7,495 bases of DNA from Anaerolineae bacterium. GTDB lineage: Bacteria; Chloroflexota; Anaerolineae; 4572-78; NAK82. Both the position numbers and the translations under genes were made by a program. The notes under the pieces are model-generated. The model was not told where the DNA came from, ran no database searches, and was given only the letters and a program-made list of their open reading frames with translations. Numbering within the stretch: the stretch's first letter is position 1; every line of letters begins with the position of its first letter. Positions 5,625 through 7,495 of this stretch are shown here, piece by piece. The stretch is from NCBI GenBank assembly GCA_030597485.1, contig JAUVRU010000080.1, forward strand, positions 1 through 7,495, read 5' to 3'.

Positions 5625-6479
5625 ATGACTGAACTCCCTTACGCTCGTAGGGCTCCCTTCCTGCACCGTATCGCCCGCAACCGGCTGGTACTGATCGGCT
5701 TCGTCATCATTGTGTTTCTCATTATCCTGGCACTTTTTCCCAATCAGATTGCTCCGCACGATCCGGACGAGCTGAACATGAAAGAGGCCTTGAATCCCCC
5801 CAGTCTGGAAGCACCCTTCGGGACGGATCGCTACGGGCGCGACCTCCTGAGCCGTATCATTTTTGGCACACGCGTGTCGTTGGGCATTGCCTTCGCCGCT
5901 GTGGGAATAGCCTTGATCGTCGGATCTATCTTGGGAATCATCTCTGGCTATATCGGTGGCACGTGGGACATCGTCATCAGCCGGCTGATGGACATCCTGT
6001 TCAGCTTTCCGATGCTACTCCTGGCCATTGCCCTGGCTGCTATGATGGGACCCGGCATAGAGAATGCGACCAGAGACATCGCCATCGTTAACATACCCTT
6101 CTTCGCCAGGGTGGTGCGGGGTTCGACCTTGGCCAGGCGGGAGCTGGAGTATGTCCAGGTCGCGCGTGTCGTAGGTGCTCGCCACGGACGTATTCTCTCA
6201 CGGCATATTCTGCCCAATATTGTCTCCCCGCTCATCGTTCAGACCTCGATCACGATCGCGTATGCCATCTTAACGGAGGCCTCTCTCAGCTACCTGGGGC
6301 TGGGCGTCGACATTCTCACGCCCACCTGGGGCAACATCTTGAATGAGGGTCGTGCCTATCTGCAACAGGCCCCCTGGATCTCGATTTTCTCAGGTATGGC
6401 CATTATGGTGGCTGTGCTGGCCTTCAACCTGGCCGGAGACGGCTTGCGCGACGCCTTGGATCCCCGTATGTCGCAGTGA
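5625..6479 (+). CDS. DppC-type ABC permease of a peptide/nickel-family importer
   Basis: A 284-residue inner-membrane permease, the partner of the DppB-type subunit. It has a short basic cytoplasmic start ('ARRAPFLHRIARNR', 7-20), a first membrane helix (21-38), and the periplasmic OppC-type segment with the hallmark 'FGTDRYGRDLLSR' (65-77). Further membrane helices follow: 'TRVSLGIAF' onwards, 'GYIGGTWD', and 'LFSFPMLLLAIALAAMM' near 125-141. The EAA loop spans about 176-198 ('EYVQVARVVGA' to 'HILPN'), then come 'SYLGLGV', 'PTWGNIL' and the terminal 'NLAGDGLRDALDPR'. Length and motif order are complete. The ATG at 5625 overlaps the dppB stop (5630-5632) by 8 bases, so the two are likely translationally coupled; an amber stop early in dppB would also be expected to reduce translation of this gene. 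An upstream in-frame ATG at 5580 is rejected because it adds a tail encoded within dppB. No ATPase genes follow. Confidence 0.93.
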   Translation: MTELPYARRAPFLHRIARNRLVLIGFVIIVFLIILALFPNQIAPHDPDELNMKEALNPPSLEAPFGTDRYGRDLLSRIIFGTRVSLGIAFAAVGIALIVGSILGIISGYIGGTWDIVISRLMDILFSFPMLLLAIALAAMMGPGIENATRDIAIVNIPFFARVVRGSTLARRELEYVQVARVVGARHGRILSRHILPNIVSPLIVQTSITIAYAILTEASLSYLGLGVDILTPTWGNILNEGRAYLQQAPWISIFSGMAIMVAVLAFNLAGDGLRDALDPRMSQ

Positions 6480-6556
6480 AGTATGGGACGTCACCCGTGA
6501 AGAACCCTTCAACGTTCTTGTGGCCATATCGCTATCACACACAGTGAAGGTCTATT
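6480..6556 (+). other. Short spacer between dppC and the PPOX gene
   Basis: The 77-base gap holds a weak 6-bp inverted repeat (AAGAAC 6500-6505 with GTTCTT 6514-6519, 8-base loop) without a U tract, and GAAGG at 6546-6550, the likely ribosome binding site of the next gene. I see no convincing promoter or terminator, so the PPOX gene may share the upstream transcript. Confidence 0.4.
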
Positions 6557-7060
6557 ATGTATACCCTGCCTGATTACGAGCCCCCCGACAAGATCGGGAA
6601 GCTGACCGACGACGAAGTGGACGCGTTCCTGGCACAACCATGGAAAACCCGGCTGGCCACCATTACGCCCCAGAACACACCCTACATTGTGCCCCTGTGG
6701 TACCAGTTTGATGCCACTGAGCGCGTGTTTTACATCGTGGCCAGGGGACGTTCGAAGTACGTCCAGCACATACTACACAATCCGGCGGTGGCCCTCCAAA
6801 TCGCGGACGATGCACATCTGGAGAACACGCGAGTCATGATTGAAGGCACCGCCAAGATCCTGGTCGGGCCGGTCCCCCCAGATGAGAATCCCGAATTGCA
6901 GGAGATCGTGCTGGCCATGTCGCGTAAATATATGGGCGAAGAGGGCCCAGCCTACGCCCAAGGCACCACCTCCCAGCCCCGATACCTCTTAAAGATAACG
7001 CCACACCGTTGGACCACCTGGACAGGGAGAGCGTGGGCGCCCCGTTATCGGAAGGATTAG
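6557..7060 (+). CDS. PPOX-class split-barrel protein (FMN- or F420-binding, pyridoxamine oxidase-like)
   Basis: A 167-residue cytoplasmic protein of the pyridoxamine-5'-phosphate oxidase-like split-barrel superfamily. Its members bind FMN, F420 or haem and carry out varied redox reactions. The barrel core is clear: 'RLATITPQNTPYIVPLWYQF' (32-51), 'VFYIVARGRSKYVQHIL' (57-73), 'NPAVALQIAD' (75-84), 'VMIEGTAKIL' (93-102), and the closing strand 'PRYLLKITPHRWTTW' (141-155). 'RSKYVQHIL' corresponds to the cofactor-phosphate contact region seen as 'S(R)K...NL' in PPOX-class F420 enzymes. It is too short and divergent to be called pyridoxamine oxidase (PdxH). ATG 6557 is preceded by GAAGG with 6-base spacing. 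The gene starts 77 bases after dppC and its end overlaps the MBL remnant. Link to the importer is uncertain, and the cofactor cannot be decided from sequence. Confidence 0.85.
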   Translation: MYTLPDYEPPDKIGKLTDDEVDAFLAQPWKTRLATITPQNTPYIVPLWYQFDATERVFYIVARGRSKYVQHILHNPAVALQIADDAHLENTRVMIEGTAKILVGPVPPDENPELQEIVLAMSRKYMGEEGPAYAQGTTSQPRYLLKITPHRWTTWTGRAWAPRYRKD

Positions 7061-7404
7061 GCAACTATGCCATTGACTGTGGAGATGGGGTGGTCCTTGT
7101 TGACGCAGGAGTCGGCCTCGAGCCCGAGCTGATTGAAGCCAACCTGCGGAACGACGGCTTCGACCCGGCGCTGCTGAAGGCTGTGGTGATCACCCACACT
7201 CACGCAGATCATGCCGGTGGTGGAAGGATCGCACGGGGTGCCAAATCATCGTCCCGGAGGGCGAGCGTGGCATCGTCGAGGGCACGGAGGACATCAGCCA
7301 GGTGCTTGAGACCGCCAAGCGGGCCGGCATTTATCCGCCTGTAAGTGTTGCTCCAAGATCTTGCTTGCGGAGTCACCTTCACCTACGCTATTTATGTGCA
7401 GCGC
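7009..7404 (+). pseudogene. Metallo-beta-lactamase-fold hydrolase remnant, frame-broken
   Basis: The N-terminal half of an MBL-fold protein is recognisable: 'NYAIDCGDGVVLVDAGVG' (residues 19-36 counted from TTG 7009) and the zinc-binding 'THTHADHAGG' (62-71; His63, His65, Asp67, His68). Soon afterwards the frame turns into an Arg/Ser-rich nonsense tail ending at TAA 7342-7344. From 7248 a different frame carries on sensible MBL-like sequence ('IVPEGERGIVEGTED' and 'VLETAKRAGIYPP'), so a base appears lost near 7243-7247. From about 7366 the original frame again looks coding ('GVTFTYAIYVQ'), pointing to a second indel near 7340-7365. The start is also poor: TTG within the PPOX gene, no good ribosome binding site, and few residues before the first strand. 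The second metal-binding half of the fold is not recognisable. Decayed gene is the best reading; sequence errors at a contig end are the alternative. Confidence 0.7.
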
Positions 7405-7439
7405 AAACCTACCAAAATATGTACACATTCTCATCAAGC

Positions 7440-7475
7440 CGGTTGCAGCAACACGGAATGCAACCGTCTCTTCTT
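7440..7475 (+). terminator. Possible rho-independent terminator after the MBL remnant
   Basis: CGGTTGCA (7440-7447) pairs perfectly with TGCAACCG (7459-7466) around an 11-base loop, followed immediately by the pyrimidine/T-rich TCTCTTCTTC (7467-7476). The stem is modest and the U run is broken by C, so this is a plausible but not certain terminator for the co-directional genes. Confidence 0.45.
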
Positions 7476-7495
7476 CAAGATAACTTGACCCCTCA

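Larger units (their letters stand above)
4682..5632 (+). pseudogene. DppB-type ABC permease interrupted by an in-frame amber codon
   Basis: Inner-membrane permease subunit of the peptide/nickel importer family. Read through the TAG at codon 102 it is 316 residues, normal for DppB. The N-terminal part (1-101) has 'MQRYIINRLLAMIVTL', the first membrane helix, 'FGLDQPIHIQYFNW', 'GDFGTSW' and 'SRLPVSL'. The frame continues unchanged with 'LAAIAIVIATLIGVPTG', several more helices, the EAA loop (about 215-239: 'RTGRAKGL' to 'ALIP'), 'FFTLPGVGRF' and the terminal 'DPRIRYD'. Family members usually have 'LPVSLELA' or 'LPVSLQLA' here, so one base change of a Glu or Gln codon (GAG or CAG to TAG) explains the stop. 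The rest looks intact, which means a very recent nonsense mutation, a base error, or read-through. No ribosome binding site precedes the second fragment (TTG 4988 onwards), so re-initiation is unlikely. The ATG at 4682 has no clear ribosome binding site. dppC overlaps its end. Confidence 0.85.

Noticed and set aside
4988..5632. Second dppB fragment as a separately initiated gene from TTG 4988
   Set aside because: No ribosome binding site precedes it, the fragment would start mid-protein, and the frame is continuous with the first part across the TAG.
4682..5632. Genome-wide TAG recoding to explain the amber codon
   Set aside because: TAG properly ends the regulator, SIS, binding-protein and PPOX genes at family-typical lengths, so reassignment is not supported.
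6500..6519. Hairpin after dppC as a terminator
   Set aside because: A 6-bp A/T-rich stem with no U tract is too weak to call.
1..7495. CRISPR arrays, tRNA or rRNA genes, insertion sequences, attachment sites
   Set aside because: No spaced direct repeats, cloverleaf-like segments, rRNA motifs, transposase or integrase coding, or terminal inverted repeats were seen. The only direct repeat is the protein-coding linker repeat.

Overview
The window looks like a high-GC bacterial chromosome segment, probably from the Chloroflexota (Anaerolineae-like). The main clue is the binding lipoprotein, whose lipid-anchored cysteine is followed by a Thr/Glu/Pro/Ala hexapeptide linker of a kind common in that phylum. 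Strong AGGAGG ribosome binding sites and start/stop overlaps fit too. This placement is inference from style; no rRNA or other phylogenetic marker is present. All supported genes are on the + strand.

Layout. (1) 1-513: a GntR/FCD-type regulator whose DNA-binding N-terminus lies outside the window. (2) 666-1418: a SIS-domain phosphosugar-binding protein of the COG4821/UPF0309 type. (3) 1516-2781: a LarA-like (DUF2088) nickel-pincer-nucleotide racemase/epimerase with every key active-site residue present. (4) 2932-4608: a family 5 extracellular solute-binding lipoprotein. (5) 4682-5632: a DppB-type permease interrupted by an in-frame amber codon at 4985-4987. (6) 5625-6479: a DppC-type permease overlapping dppB by 8 bases. 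(7) 6557-7060: a PPOX-class split-barrel flavin or F420 protein. (8) 7009 to about 7404: a metallo-beta-lactamase-fold remnant broken by reading-frame changes, then about 90 bases of more AT-rich DNA containing a possible terminator.

How the genes may work together. Regulator, SIS protein, LarA-like enzyme and Dpp-type importer are co-directional and read as one catabolic locus. FCD regulators often sense organic or sugar acids, and LarA homologues racemise or epimerise 2-hydroxy acids. The importer could bring in a hydroxy-acid or sugar-acid compound. Because family 5 importers also include nickel transporters, it could instead supply nickel for the LarA cofactor. No ATPase genes follow the permeases, and no cofactor-maturation genes (larB, larC, larE) are present, so both must be encoded elsewhere.

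Between the genes, at 1430-1497, 2780-2827 and 4621-4649, are clear inverted repeats without good U tracts. They suggest RNA processing or attenuation that sets different expression levels along the transcript; the 13-bp perfect stem between binding protein and permeases is the strongest. The most striking oddities are the amber codon inside an otherwise intact permease, the LarA/SIS/Dpp combination, and the decayed MBL gene. There is no CRISPR array, tRNA, rRNA, insertion sequence or integrase in the window.
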